Shown here: piece after piece, positions 56,099-64,000 of the stretch
Position numbering within the stretch: position 1 is the first letter of the stretch
Layout: each line of letters begins with the position of its first letter
Source: Stutzerimonas frequens
Lineage (GTDB): Bacteria; Pseudomonadota; Gammaproteobacteria; Pseudomonadales; Pseudomonadaceae
DNA: 64,000 nt
NCBI RefSeq assembly: GCF_024448335.1
Contig: NZ_JAMOHM010000002.1
Location: forward strand, 124,001 to 188,000
Direction: 5' to 3'
Notes under the pieces: generated by a model
What the model was told of the DNA's origin: nothing
What the model saw: the letters and a program-made list of their open reading frames with translations, nothing else
Database searches by the model: none
Position numbers and translations under genes: made by a program

Positions 56099-57310
56099 AT
56101 GCAGGTCAGCAAATCGAACAAGCTCGCCAATGTCTGTTACGACATCCGTGGGCCAGTGCTCAAGCACGCCAAACGCCTGGAAGAGGAAGGCCATCGCATC
56201 CTCAAGCTGAACATCGGCAACCCGGCGCCGTTCGGTTTCGAAGCACCGGAGGAAATTCTCCAGGACGTGATCCGCAACCTGCCCACGGCCCAAGGCTACA
56301 GCGACTCGAAAGGCCTGTTCAGCGCCCGCAAGGCGATCATGCAGTACTACCAGCAGAAGCAGGTGGAAGGCATCGGCATCGAGGACATCTATCTCGGCAA
56401 CGGCGTGTCCGAGCTGATCGTGATGTCCATGCAGGCGCTGCTCAACAACGGCGACGAAGTGCTGATCCCGGCACCGGACTATCCACTGTGGACTGCTGCC
56501 GTGAGCCTGGCCGGCGGCAAACCGGTGCACTATCTCTGCGACGAGCAGGCTAACTGGTGGCCAGACCTGGCCGATATCAAGGCCAAGATCACGCCGAACA
56601 CCAAGGCCCTGGTGCTGATCAACCCGAACAACCCGACCGGCGCGGTCTATCCGAAGGAAGTGCTGGAAGGCATGGTGGAGCTGGCACGCCAGCACAAGCT
56701 GGTGCTGTTCTCCGACGAGATCTACGACAAGATTCTCTACGACGACGCGGTGCATATTTCCACCGCCTCGCTCGCGCCGGACGTGCTCTGCCTGACCTTC
56801 AACGGCCTGTCCAAGTCCTATCGCGTCGCCGGCTTCCGTTCGGGCTGGGTGGCGATTTCCGGCCCCAAACACAAGGCACAAAGCTATATCGAAGGCCTGG
56901 ATATCCTCGCCAACATGCGCCTGTGCGCCAATGTGCCGTCGCAGCACGCCATCCAGACCGCACTCGGCGGTTACCAGAGCATCAATGATCTGGTACTGCC
57001 GCCGGGTCGCCTGCTCGAACAGCGCAACCGTACCTGGGAGCTGCTCAACGACATTCCGGGGATCAGCTGCGTCAAGCCCATGGGCGCGCTGTACGCGTTC
57101 CCGCGTATCGACCCGAAGATCTGTCCGATCCATAACGACGAGAAGTTCGTGCTCGACCTGTTGCTCGCCGAGAAGCTGCTGATCGTTCAGGGGACGGCGT
57201 TCAACTGGCCGTGGCCTGACCACTTCCGCGTGGTCACCCTGCCCCGAGTCGATGATCTGGAGCAGGCCATCGGGCGCATCGGCAACTTCCTCAAGACGTA
57301 CCAGCAGTAA
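56099..57310 (+). CDS. alaA: Alanine-synthesising aminotransferase
   Basis: Class I PLP aminotransferase of 403 residues (AlaA/YfbQ type), making alanine from pyruvate and glutamate. It has [58 protein letters not shown], the PLP-lysine region [18 protein letters not shown] (Lys about 240) and RVVTLPR. The 270-base spacer before it separates it from divergent msrB; no clear promoter was identified by eye. It is followed after three bases by a small conserved gene. Confidence 0.95.
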   Translation: MQVSKSNKLANVCYDIRGPVLKHAKRLEEEGHRILKLNIGNPAPFGFEAPEEILQDVIRNLPTAQGYSDSKGLFSARKAIMQYYQQKQVEGIGIEDIYLGNGVSELIVMSMQALLNNGDEVLIPAPDYPLWTAAVSLAGGKPVHYLCDEQANWWPDLADIKAKITPNTKALVLINPNNPTGAVYPKEVLEGMVELARQHKLVLFSDEIYDKILYDDAVHISTASLAPDVLCLTFNGLSKSYRVAGFRSGWVAISGPKHKAQSYIEGLDILANMRLCANVPSQHAIQTALGGYQSINDLVLPPGRLLEQRNRTWELLNDIPGISCVKPMGALYAFPRIDPKICPIHNDEKFVLDLLLAEKLLIVQGTAFNWPWPDHFRVVTLPRVDDLEQAIGRIGNFLKTYQQ

Positions 57311-57313
57311 CCG

Positions 57314-57775
57314 ATGGATCTGCAGATCGACGACTTCTACAGGGACGCCGCAGGCGGCCTGCTCGCGTTGTACCAGGCGTTTCCGCGCAAGATTGCGCTT
57401 TACGTGGAAGACCTGATCGGGCGGGAAGAGCCGGATGAATTCGGCCTTCCCTCCAAACGCCATCAAAGCTGTCTGGGCGCCCTGCTCTGGCTCGCCGACG
57501 AAGGTTATCTGCGCTTCGAAAGTACCATCCAGTTCCAGGCTCTGGACCAGGCCGTGCTTACCGAGAAGGGCTTCATCCGGCTCACGCGCGCCGTTCCCAG
57601 GCAGTCACCGGACGACCGCACCCTGCCTCCCAGCGTATTGCGCATCCAGGCCAGCCTCGCCCACCAGCTTCGCGACGCGCTGAAAAGCGGACACAGCGAA
57701 CGCATCGCCCATCTAGCCCGCTTGTTGTTCGAGAACGATCCCGGCTCGCCGCAGCACTCCAGCCTTGGCACGTAA
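57314..57775 (+). CDS. Conserved hypothetical protein
   Basis: Function not recognised. The 153-residue product has [20 protein letters not shown], then [40 protein letters not shown] and [15 protein letters not shown], a pattern suggesting a winged-helix-like, soluble protein. It is co-directional with alaA (three bases apart) and probably in the same transcript. htpX follows with its own promoter. Confidence 0.8.
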   Translation: MDLQIDDFYRDAAGGLLALYQAFPRKIALYVEDLIGREEPDEFGLPSKRHQSCLGALLWLADEGYLRFESTIQFQALDQAVLTEKGFIRLTRAVPRQSPDDRTLPPSVLRIQASLAHQLRDALKSGHSERIAHLARLLFENDPGSPQHSSLGT

Positions 57776-57802
57776 GCGACATAGCTTGAAATAGTCGTTC
57801 GG

Positions 57803-57831
57803 TTGAATAGCTCAAGGGCGCGCCTTATATA
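57803..57831 (+). promoter_or_regulatory. Sigma-70 promoter of htpX
   Basis: -35 TTGAAT (57803-57808), a 17-base spacer and -10 TATATA (57826-57831) lie about 40 bases before the htpX ATG. A CTTGAAA heat-shock-like -35 box is seen 15 bases upstream (57785-57791), but no matching sigma-32 -10 box was found. Confidence 0.6.
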
Positions 57832-57872
57832 GCCTATCGTTCTTCCATTCCTACCCTGGAGTCTGCCGCAAC

Positions 57873-58745
57873 ATGATGCGCATTTTCTTGTTCCTGGCCA
57901 CCAACCTTGCGGTCCTGGTCATTGCCAGCATCACCCTGAAGTTGCTCGGGGTCGATCGCTATACGGGGCAGAACTACGGCAGCCTGCTGGTTTTCTGTGC
58001 AGTGTTCGGCTTCGCCGGATCGCTCATATCGCTGTTCATCTCGAAGTGGATGGCCAAGATGAGCACCGGCACCGAGATCATCAGCCAGCCGCGCACCCGT
58101 CATGAGCAGTGGCTACTGCAGACTGTCGAGCAGCTTTCCCGCGATGCCGGCATCAAGATGCCCGAAGTCGGTATTTTCCCGGCCTATGAGGCCAACGCGT
58201 TCGCCACCGGCTGGAACCGTAACGATGCGCTGGTCGCCGTGAGTCAGGGCCTGCTCGAGCGGTTCTCTCCTGACGAAGTGAAGGCCGTGCTGGCCCATGA
58301 AATCGGCCACGTTGCCAATGGCGACATGGTCACCCTGGCGCTGATCCAGGGCGTGGTAAACACCTTCGTGATGTTCTTCGCACGCATCTTCGGCAACTTC
58401 GTCGACAAGGCGATCCTGAAGAACGAAGACGGCCATGGTATCGGCTACTTCGTCGCGACGATTTTCGCCGAACTGGTACTCGGCCTGCTCGCCAGCATCA
58501 TCGTTATGTGGTTCTCGCGCAAACGCGAGTATCGCGCCGATGAGGCAGGGGCTGAGCTGGCCGGCACGACTGCGATGATAGGCGCCCTGCAGCGCCTGCG
58601 CGCCGAGCAGGGCCTGCCGGTGCATATGCCCGATACACTCAAAGCGTTCGGCATCAACGGTTCGCTAAAGCATGGCCTGGCCGGTCTGTTCATGACCCAC
58701 CCGCCACTTGAAGACCGTATCGAAGCCTTGCGTCAGCGCGGCTGA
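57873..58745 (+). CDS. htpX: Membrane zinc protease HtpX
   Basis: Inner-membrane metalloprotease of 290 residues that helps quality control of membrane proteins. Two N-terminal helices ([40 protein letters not shown]), zinc motif [12 protein letters not shown] with HEXXH (about 139-143), two further helices, and the third ligand in [11 protein letters not shown] (about 222). Full family length. It has a promoter immediately upstream and a terminator downstream, so it appears monocistronic. Confidence 0.96.
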   Translation: MMRIFLFLATNLAVLVIASITLKLLGVDRYTGQNYGSLLVFCAVFGFAGSLISLFISKWMAKMSTGTEIISQPRTRHEQWLLQTVEQLSRDAGIKMPEVGIFPAYEANAFATGWNRNDALVAVSQGLLERFSPDEVKAVLAHEIGHVANGDMVTLALIQGVVNTFVMFFARIFGNFVDKAILKNEDGHGIGYFVATIFAELVLGLLASIIVMWFSRKREYRADEAGAELAGTTAMIGALQRLRAEQGLPVHMPDTLKAFGINGSLKHGLAGLFMTHPPLEDRIEALRQRG

Positions 58746-58762
58746 CAGCACATCGACATACC

Positions 58763-58786
58763 AAGGGCGACGTAAGTCGCCCTTTT
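58763..58786 (+). terminator. Terminator of htpX
   Basis: AAGGGCGAC/GTCGCCCTT stem with a four-base loop, ending in TTTT, lies 18 bases after the htpX stop. Confidence 0.85.
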
Positions 58787-58828
58787 CATTGGTCCCATGC
58801 AGACCGTCACCGCATACAAGGAATCGCC

Positions 58829-59473
58829 ATGCGCCGTCTTATGTTCATCTGTTGTGCCCTGCTCGCGCTTGCCGGCTGCCAGAGCGCCTACTACTCGGCA
58901 ATGGAAAAGGCGGGCATCCACAAGCGCGACATCCTCGTCGACCGGGTCGAGGATGCAAGAGACTCGCAACAACAGGCCAAGGAGCAATTCAAGGACGCGC
59001 TGGAGCGCTACCGCAGTGTTGTTGAGGTCAAAGGCGGCGACCTGGAGAAACGTTACGACGCGCTGAATCGCGAGTACGAGGCTAGCGTGGCGAGTGCCCA
59101 AGATGTGCGCACGCGCATCGAAGACATCGAGGACGTCGCCGAAGCGCTGTTCAAGGAATGGGAAAGCGAGCTCAAGCAGTACAGCAATGCCAGCCTGAAG
59201 GCTGCCAGTGCCAAGGAGCTCAGCCGGACCCGAGCCGAGTACCGAAGCCTGATACAGCGCATGAAGGCAGCTGAGCAGCGTATCGAGCCGGTCTTGAGCG
59301 TATTGCGCGATCAGGTGCTGTTTCTCAAGCACAACCTCAACGCGCGCGCCATCAGCTCATTGCACGGCGAGTACCGAACGCTGCAGGGCAATGTCGATCA
59401 GCTCATGAATGACATGCAGCGCGCGATCGACGAAGCCGACAGCTTCATCCGCCGCCTGCAGGCCGAAGGCTGA
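58829..59473 (+). CDS. DUF2959 lipoprotein with coiled coils
   Basis: Protein of 214 residues with a lipoprotein signal (FICCALLALAGCQSAYYSAM; lipobox LAGC, Cys about 17) and a long, highly charged helical chain (ARDSQQQAKEQFKDALERYR, EWESELKQYSNAS, NLNARAISSLHG) with coiled-coil character. DUF2959 members are of unknown function, probably periplasmic or outer-membrane anchored. It precedes tpm convergently. Confidence 0.86.
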   Translation: MRRLMFICCALLALAGCQSAYYSAMEKAGIHKRDILVDRVEDARDSQQQAKEQFKDALERYRSVVEVKGGDLEKRYDALNREYEASVASAQDVRTRIEDIEDVAEALFKEWESELKQYSNASLKAASAKELSRTRAEYRSLIQRMKAAEQRIEPVLSVLRDQVLFLKHNLNARAISSLHGEYRTLQGNVDQLMNDMQRAIDEADSFIRRLQAEG

Positions 59474-59492
59474 TCGGCCTGCGGCGGGCGGC

Positions 59493-60152
59493 TCACTTGC
59501 GCCGCTGCAACCGATAGAACTGCTCTTCGAGGCGCTGCAGACCCCGCTCACGCATGCGCGGATTGTTCTGCAGCACTTCCTTGGCTTCCAGTTGCTCGAC
59601 CTCCCAGGCCGAAGCATAGAGTGCATTCACTTCACGATGATTGACCGCGAACGGCGGGCCATCCATCTCGGATTGTTCATAATCCAACGTGACCAGCAGT
59701 TGTTGGCAGCCTGCTGGCAGGATAGCGGTCAACTGCTCGGCATAGCGCTGTCGCATGGGAGGCGGCAGCGCAATCAGTGCGGCGCGATCATAGACAGCTC
59801 GACACGCCGCAACGTCGTCAGACGCAAGCGCGAAAAAGTCTCCGCAGCGGATCTCGAGTGCGCCGCAGCGATAGACCTTGAAGGCTCCCTCGCAGGATAC
59901 GCTGGGCTCCAACCGCTGCTCGCTGAAGAATGCCTGGACAGCCTTCTCGCTCAGCTCCACGCCCAGAACCCGATGCCCCTGACCGGCCAGCCAGGCGAGA
60001 TCCAGACTCTTGCCGCACAGCGGCACCAGGACTGTCGCCCCTGCCGGAAGCGCGAGCGCAGGCCAGTGGCGCCGCAGACCTGGATGCACATCGTCGAGGT
60101 GGAAACCGATCTCGTTGCGAGCCCAACGCTCCTGCCAGAATTGTTCGTGCAC
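59493..60152 (-). CDS. tpm: Thiopurine S-methyltransferase
   Basis: SAM-dependent methyltransferase of 219 residues matching bacterial TPMT, which methylates selenium and tellurium compounds and thiopurines. Signature pieces: [40 protein letters not shown] (SAM-binding), [35 protein letters not shown]. Catalytic His-Arg-like residues agree with the family. ATG at 60152 is taken as start. fleR ends 54 bases from its start, transcribed the same way. Confidence 0.95.
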   Translation of the reverse strand: MHEQFWQERWARNEIGFHLDDVHPGLRRHWPALALPAGATVLVPLCGKSLDLAWLAGQGHRVLGVELSEKAVQAFFSEQRLEPSVSCEGAFKVYRCGALEIRCGDFFALASDDVAACRAVYDRAALIALPPPMRQRYAEQLTAILPAGCQQLLVTLDYEQSEMDGPPFAVNHREVNALYASAWEVEQLEAKEVLQNNPRMRERGLQRLEEQFYRLQRRK

Positions 60153-60205
60153 CAGCCATTCTCCATTGCGTGATGGCGGCAGCTTACCAGAGCGATGCAG
60201 GAGGC

Positions 60206-61600
60206 TCAGCCGGTGTAGAGCTCTGCCTCGACGTCGACCCCGGCATCGCGCATCTGCGCGAGCTTGTAGCGCAAGGTGCGCGCGCTGATGCCTAGCCGAT
60301 CGGCGGTTTCCTTGCGGCGCCCACGTTCGGCACGCAATGTATCGATGATCAGCTGAAACTCCCGGCGGCGCAGGTCATCGCCCAGAGCCGAGGCGACTTC
60401 GGCGATCGGCGGGACGGACTCCGCGCATGCCGGCAGTGAGACTGGAGCCGCGACGCCGCCTGACGGCATGCCTGGCGCCGTCAGACACAGGTCCTGAGGC
60501 TGGATCAGGCCACCCTGCTGAAGTATCAGCGCGCGCTGGACGGCGTTGTCCAGCTCGCGCACATTGCCCGGCCAGGCGTACTCGATCAGGCAACGCTGCG
60601 CAGCCGCGGACAGCCTCGCCGGCGGCTGGCGCATCTTGCGCGCATGATTGGCCAGCAAGCGCTCCGCCAGCGGCAGGATGTCCGCCGGCCGCTGACGCAG
60701 CGGCGGCCAGGCCAGCGGGAACACCGACAGTCGATAGAACAGATCTTCACGGAAGCGACCCGCTGCCACCTCGCCGGCCAGGTCGCGGTTGGTAGTCGCC
60801 AGTACGCGGATATCCAGGGCGATGGCCTTGCGTGCACCGACCCGTTCAACCTCGCGCTCCTGCAGCACACGCAGCAGCTTGGCCTGCAGTGCCAGGGGCA
60901 TCTCGGAAATCTCGTCAAGCAGCAGCGTGCCGCCATCGGCCTGCTCGAACTTCCCCGGCTGGCTGGCGATGGCGCCGGTGAATGCGCCTTTCTCATGCCC
61001 GAACAAGGTCGCCTCCAGCATGTTGTCGGGGATCGCCGCACAGTTGATCGCGACAAAAGGTTTGCCGGCACGTGGCGAATGCTGGTGGATGTAGCGCGCC
61101 AGCACCTCCTTGCCGGTCCCTGATTCACCGGAGATCAGTACCGTCGAATCGCTCTGCGCAACCCGCGAAGCAAGGCCTAGCAACTGCTGGCTGGCTGGCT
61201 CGCATGCCACCGGCCCGTCAGCCTGCCCGGACCCGCACACACCGGCGACGTGCCGATCGACCAACTCAAGCAGAATCTGCGGCTCGAACGGCTTGACCAG
61301 ATAGTCCGCCGCACCCTGCCGCATGGCATCGACGGCCCGCGCAACAGCCCCGAAGGCGGTCATCAACAGCACCGGAACCTGCGGGTGATACTGCCGGATC
61401 AAGGCCAGCAACTCGTGGCCATCCATACCCGGCATATTCACGTCACTCATCACCAGGCCGAATGGTTCCTGCTGCAGGGCAGCTAACGCAGCCTCGGCAC
61501 AATCGACCGCGCGATATGGATGGCCAGCCAGCTCAAGCGTATCGCCCAGCGCTTCGCGCAGCGCGTGATCATCCTCGACCAGCAGAATCTTGGCAGTCAT
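60206..61600 (-). CDS. fleR: Sigma-54-dependent response regulator FleR
   Basis: Activator of flagellar genes, 464 residues. Receiver domain with [17 protein letters not shown] and phospho-Asp in [13 protein letters not shown] (about 53), AAA+ domain with Walker [16 protein letters not shown] contact loop ([10 protein letters not shown]), Walker B-like [14 protein letters not shown], and a Fis-type C-terminal HTH ([20 protein letters not shown]). ATG at 61600 follows GGAG. Its cognate kinase FleS ends at 61603, only two bases before, so they form an operon. Confidence 0.95.
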   Translation of the reverse strand: MTAKILLVEDDHALREALGDTLELAGHPYRAVDCAEAALAALQQEPFGLVMSDVNMPGMDGHELLALIRQYHPQVPVLLMTAFGAVARAVDAMRQGAADYLVKPFEPQILLELVDRHVAGVCGSGQADGPVACEPASQQLLGLASRVAQSDSTVLISGESGTGKEVLARYIHQHSPRAGKPFVAINCAAIPDNMLEATLFGHEKGAFTGAIASQPGKFEQADGGTLLLDEISEMPLALQAKLLRVLQEREVERVGARKAIALDIRVLATTNRDLAGEVAAGRFREDLFYRLSVFPLAWPPLRQRPADILPLAERLLANHARKMRQPPARLSAAAQRCLIEYAWPGNVRELDNAVQRALILQQGGLIQPQDLCLTAPGMPSGGVAAPVSLPACAESVPPIAEVASALGDDLRRREFQLIIDTLRAERGRRKETADRLGISARTLRYKLAQMRDAGVDVEAELYTG

Positions 61601-61602
61601 GA

Positions 61603-62787
61603 TCACTCCGTTCCGACTCGTGGGAGCAAAGGCAGCGTCAGCAAGGCACAAGTGCCCCGATCCGGGCGTGATCGGAGCTGCAGCCCCCCCCGATGCGCTC
61701 GGGCAACCGCCTGTGCCACCGCCAGCCCCAGGCCGGTTCCGGTCGCGCGAGTAGTGAAAAAGGGTTCGCCGAGGCGCGCCAGGACATCGGCGGCTATTCC
61801 GCAGCCGTTGTCGCTGATACAGATGCGCAACGTCGAGGCGCGGCGATAGAAGTGGACTTTCAGGCGAAGGTCGCCGTTGCTGGCCTGTCGCGCGTTCTCG
61901 ATCAGATTCAGCAGCGCGCCAACCAGCGTGTCACGATTGCAGAGCAGCTCACCGTCACGTACTTCGCACTGCCAACGCACCGCAGCACCCTGAACCTGGG
62001 TATCGGCCGCCGAGCGCAGGGCAGCCATCAACGCAAACGGGCTCAGCCGATCATTCAGCGGAAGGTCCCCTCGCGCGAACACCAGCATGTCGCGGACCTG
62101 ATGCTCAAGCTCGTGCAACCGCGCCTTGATATTTCCAGCGAAGCGCTGCTGCAACTCCTCGCTGAGTCCGCCCTGCTCCAGGTGACTGGCATACAGCAGG
62201 GCACTGGACAGCGGCGTGCGTACCTGATGCGCAAGCGACGCAACCATCCGCCCGAGCGCAGACAACCGCTCATGACGAGCCAACTGATCCTGCAGACGAC
62301 GAGTTTCAGTGAGATCGGTCAGCAGCACCAGCTGTCCCGGCTCGCCACTAAGCGAGCGCGTGGCGATGGAAAGCCGGCGCCCGCTGCGCAAGGAAATCTC
62401 GTGGCCGTCGTCGCGACGCGGTGCGAAGCTGCGCGCGATCACCTCACGCCACAAGGCGCCCGTTAGCGGCTCCCCAAGCAACTCCAACGCCACCGGATTG
62501 GCATCGCATACCACGCCTTGGCCGTCGATCACGACTACACCGCCCGGCAGCAGGTCGAGCACGTTCCGTAGCCGCTGCGCCAGTCGTTCCTTCTCTTCGA
62601 ATTCCTGGCGTCGCAGCTCGCCAGCTTCGGCCAGCCTCCCCTGAAGCTCGGCGACCCGCGTATGCAACAGCCCCTCGGATTCGCTCAGTTGGCCAGATAT
62701 CCGATCGAACAGCCTCAAAGACTGCGCCAGGGTACGCTCGTCGTTGCGCTCGCACGGCCCGTTGGAAGGCTCAGTGACAGCTTTCAA
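61603..62787 (-). CDS. fleS: Flagellar sensor histidine kinase FleS
   Basis: Cytoplasmic kinase of 394 residues: a coiled-coil N-terminus (LSESEGLLHTRVAELQGRLA), a PAS domain (about 75-170, LDLLPGGVVVIDGQGVVCD), a dimerisation/phospho-His box MVASLAHQVRTPLSSALLYA (about 185-205) and the ATPase with NLIENARQAS, CISDNGCGIAA, GTGLGLAVAQ and TRATGTGLG. It phosphorylates FleR. The start codon is TTG at 62787 with a weak ribosome site. It is driven by a sigma-54 promoter at 62831-62846. Confidence 0.93.
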   Translation of the reverse strand: MKAVTEPSNGPCERNDERTLAQSLRLFDRISGQLSESEGLLHTRVAELQGRLAEAGELRRQEFEEKERLAQRLRNVLDLLPGGVVVIDGQGVVCDANPVALELLGEPLTGALWREVIARSFAPRRDDGHEISLRSGRRLSIATRSLSGEPGQLVLLTDLTETRRLQDQLARHERLSALGRMVASLAHQVRTPLSSALLYASHLEQGGLSEELQQRFAGNIKARLHELEHQVRDMLVFARGDLPLNDRLSPFALMAALRSAADTQVQGAAVRWQCEVRDGELLCNRDTLVGALLNLIENARQASNGDLRLKVHFYRRASTLRICISDNGCGIAADVLARLGEPFFTTRATGTGLGLAVAQAVARAHRGGLQLRSRPDRGTCALLTLPLLPRVGTE

Positions 62788-62830
62788 GATTCACTCACGC
62801 CTGTCAAAAGATGGTCGGTGAGTGGAGGCG

Positions 62831-62846
62831 AGCAATCTTCGTGCCC
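62831..62846 (-). promoter_or_regulatory. Sigma-54 promoter of fleSR
   Basis: On the minus strand GGGCACG-AAGA-TTGCT matches the -24/-12 consensus (TGGCACG-N4-TTGCW) with the GG and GC pairs correctly 12 bases apart. It lies 44 bases before the fleS start. In pseudomonads FleQ and RpoN activate fleSR; fleQ is the next gene upstream. Confidence 0.85.
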
Positions 62847-62878
62847 ACCAGAGATCAGCGGACAGCTAACGTTGCAAT

Positions 62879-62906
62879 GAAAAAGGCCGCCCGATCAGGC
62901 GGCCTT
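62879..62906 (-). terminator. Terminator of fleQ
   Basis: Stem AAGGCCGCC/GGCGGCCTT with a six-base loop (62883-62906) followed by T-run in the minus direction, 17 bases after the fleQ stop. Confidence 0.92.
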
Positions 62907-62923
62907 GACTGGCTTTGCAGGTG

Positions 62924-64000
62924 CTATTCGGCCTCGTCATCCCGACGATTCATGCCGTACTTGCGCATCTTTTCCACCAGCGTGGTTCGCCGAATACGCA
63001 GGCGTTCGGCAGCCCGCGCCACAACGCCGCCAGCGTCTTCCAACGCCTGATGGATCAAACCCTGCTCGAGATTGCCGAGGTATTCCTTGAGATCCAGTCC
63101 CTCCACCGGCAGCATCGCCTGAGCTTCCGGGACGACCATAGGTGCGCTGATGGCCGCGCGCTCCTCCATTTCCTCGTTGAGGCTGGTGGCGTATTGCTCG
63201 TCATCATCGTCGACATGGCGAAATTTCTTCGGCAGTTCCATCACACCGATAACGCCATAGGGATGCATGATTGCCATGCGCTCAACGAGGTTGGCCAGCT
63301 CACGAACATTGCCCGGCCAGTCATGTCGGCACAACGACATGATCGCAGCCGAATTGAAGCGGATGGAACCGCGCTTCTCATGCTCCATGCGCGAGATCAG
63401 CTCGTTCATCAACAGGGGGATATCTTCGACACGCTCGCGCAGAGGCGCCATCTCGATCGGGAAAACGTTGAGTCGATAGTAGAGATCCTCGCGAAAGGTC
63501 CCCTCCTCGATCATTTTTTCCAGGTTCTTGTGGGTGGCTGCGATGATGCGCACATCCGCGCTCTGAGTACGGTTGCTGCCCACCCGCTCGAAGGTGCGCT
63601 CCTGCAGAACGCGCAGCAGCTTGACCTGCATCGGCAGCGGCATGTCACCGATCTCATCGAGGAACAGGGTTCCGCCCTCGGCCAGCTCGAAACGCCCTGA
63701 ACGAGCCGTAATGGCTCCGGTAAAGGCGCCTTTTTCGTGACCGAACAGTTCGCTCTCGAGAAGCTCCGCGGGAATCGCACCACAGTTGACGGGAACGAAC
63801 GGGCCCTGCCGGCGCTTGGAGTGGTAATGCAGATTGCGCGCGACGACTTCCTTGCCGGTTCCTGACTCACCGAGGATGAGCACGCTTGCCTCGGTGTCGG
63901 CGACCTGCTGCATCATTTGCCGGACATGCTGTACCGCACGACTGGTGCCGACCAGGCTACGAAACAGATTCGGCTCACGCTGCCGGCCTCGGGATTTGGC
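62924..64000 (-). CDS. fleQ: Flagellar master regulator FleQ, 3' part
   Basis: Only the last about 358 codons are in the window; the gene continues beyond 64000. The visible part is a sigma-54 activator: linker [20 protein letters not shown], Walker [18 protein letters not shown] in [14 protein letters not shown], Walker [15 protein letters not shown], and the C-terminal Fis-type HTH ([20 protein letters not shown]). In P. aeruginosa FleQ drives flagellar genes, binds c-di-GMP and also controls exopolysaccharide genes. The ATG at 63916 is internal, not the start. It ends with a clear terminator and is followed by fleS. Confidence 0.95.
   Translation of the reverse strand, partial: AKSRGRQREPNLFRSLVGTSRAVQHVRQMMQQVADTEASVLILGESGTGKEVVARNLHYHSKRRQGPFVPVNCGAIPAELLESELFGHEKGAFTGAITARSGRFELAEGGTLFLDEIGDMPLPMQVKLLRVLQERTFERVGSNRTQSADVRIIAATHKNLEKMIEEGTFREDLYYRLNVFPIEMAPLRERVEDIPLLMNELISRMEHEKRGSIRFNSAAIMSLCRHDWPGNVRELANLVERMAIMHPYGVIGVMELPKKFRHVDDDDEQYATSLNEEMEERAAISAPMVVPEAQAMLPVEGLDLKEYLGNLEQGLIHQALEDAGGVVARAAERLRIRRTTLVEKMRKYGMNRRDDEAE

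Noticed and set aside
55829..57466. Extension of the msrB frame to 678 codons
   Set aside because: The part before the ATG at 55828 is antisense to alaA; msrB itself has normal family length.
57785..57791. Heat-shock (sigma-32) promoter for htpX
   Set aside because: A CTTGAAA box is present, but no CCCCAT-like -10 box lies at 13-17 bases; the sigma-70 pair just downstream is better.

Overview
The window looks like a chromosome segment of a high-GC gammaproteobacterium of the genus Pseudomonas, most likely the stutzeri group (Stutzerimonas). The genus rests on several gene sets: the fleQ-fleS-fleR flagellar regulators, an efp-earP pair with an arginine-type EF-P, a tpm gene, tRNA-Gly and tRNA-Glu, a 4.5S RNA gene, and above all a surface-polysaccharide locus lying between ihfB and a wbpM-type gene, the position of the O-antigen locus in Pseudomonas aeruginosa. 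Species assignment is inference.

Region 1 (about 1-24.8 kb, all minus strand) is a surface glycan locus. Read in the direction of transcription it holds wecB, wecC, a 4,6-dehydratase, an SQD1-like UDP-sulfoquinovose synthase, two glycosyltransferases, an epimerase, a sulfotransferase with a coiled-coil tail, a GT2/CDP-glycerol glycerophosphotransferase fusion, a Wzm-like ABC permease, a Wzt/TagH-like ATPase with an unusual N-terminal domain, further glycosyltransferases, an acyltransferase remnant, cysC, an SLC13 anion permease, an epimerase, a small initiating sugar-phosphate transferase and wbpM. No Wzx, Wzy or Wzz is visible, so the polymer is probably exported by the ABC route. Three or four sulfur functions (sulfate uptake, PAPS synthesis, sulfotransfer, sulfonated sugar synthesis) sit in one locus. 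This suggests a sulfated or sulfonated, possibly glycerol-phosphate-bearing, surface polymer and is the strongest candidate here for an undescribed system. Base composition is mosaic: GC-poor blocks (about 4.8-8.2 kb and 14.8-20 kb) alternate with GC-rich ones.

Region 2 (24.8-41.6 kb) is mostly housekeeping: a frameshifted beta-CASP metallo-beta-lactamase gene, ihfB, deaD, a chemoreceptor, a spermidine-synthase-like protein, a class II DAHP synthase, a frameshifted DASS transporter, efp and earP, the 4.5S RNA, a renalase-like flavoprotein, a MotA/MotB-like pair and a ZIP transporter.

Region 3 (41.8-51.8 kb) holds a MacAB-like ABC efflux operon and a complete-looking sulfide/persulfide detoxification module. 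The plus-strand operon encodes a persulfide-dioxygenase-like protein, a DUF442-SQR fusion, a SulP transporter and a rhodanese. A converging minus-strand operon encodes a BigR/SqrR-like repressor, two YeeE/YedE proteins and a DUF2892 protein. A separate CsoR-family regulator follows. A 16-bp site of CsoR-operator type precedes both the dioxygenase operon and the CsoR-family gene.

Region 4 (51.9-64 kb) carries two tRNA genes, a GST, an AAA+ protein, glutathione peroxidase, msrB, alaA, htpX, a DUF2959 lipoprotein, tpm and the flagellar regulators fleR, fleS (with a sigma-54 promoter) and fleQ, which runs off the right edge.
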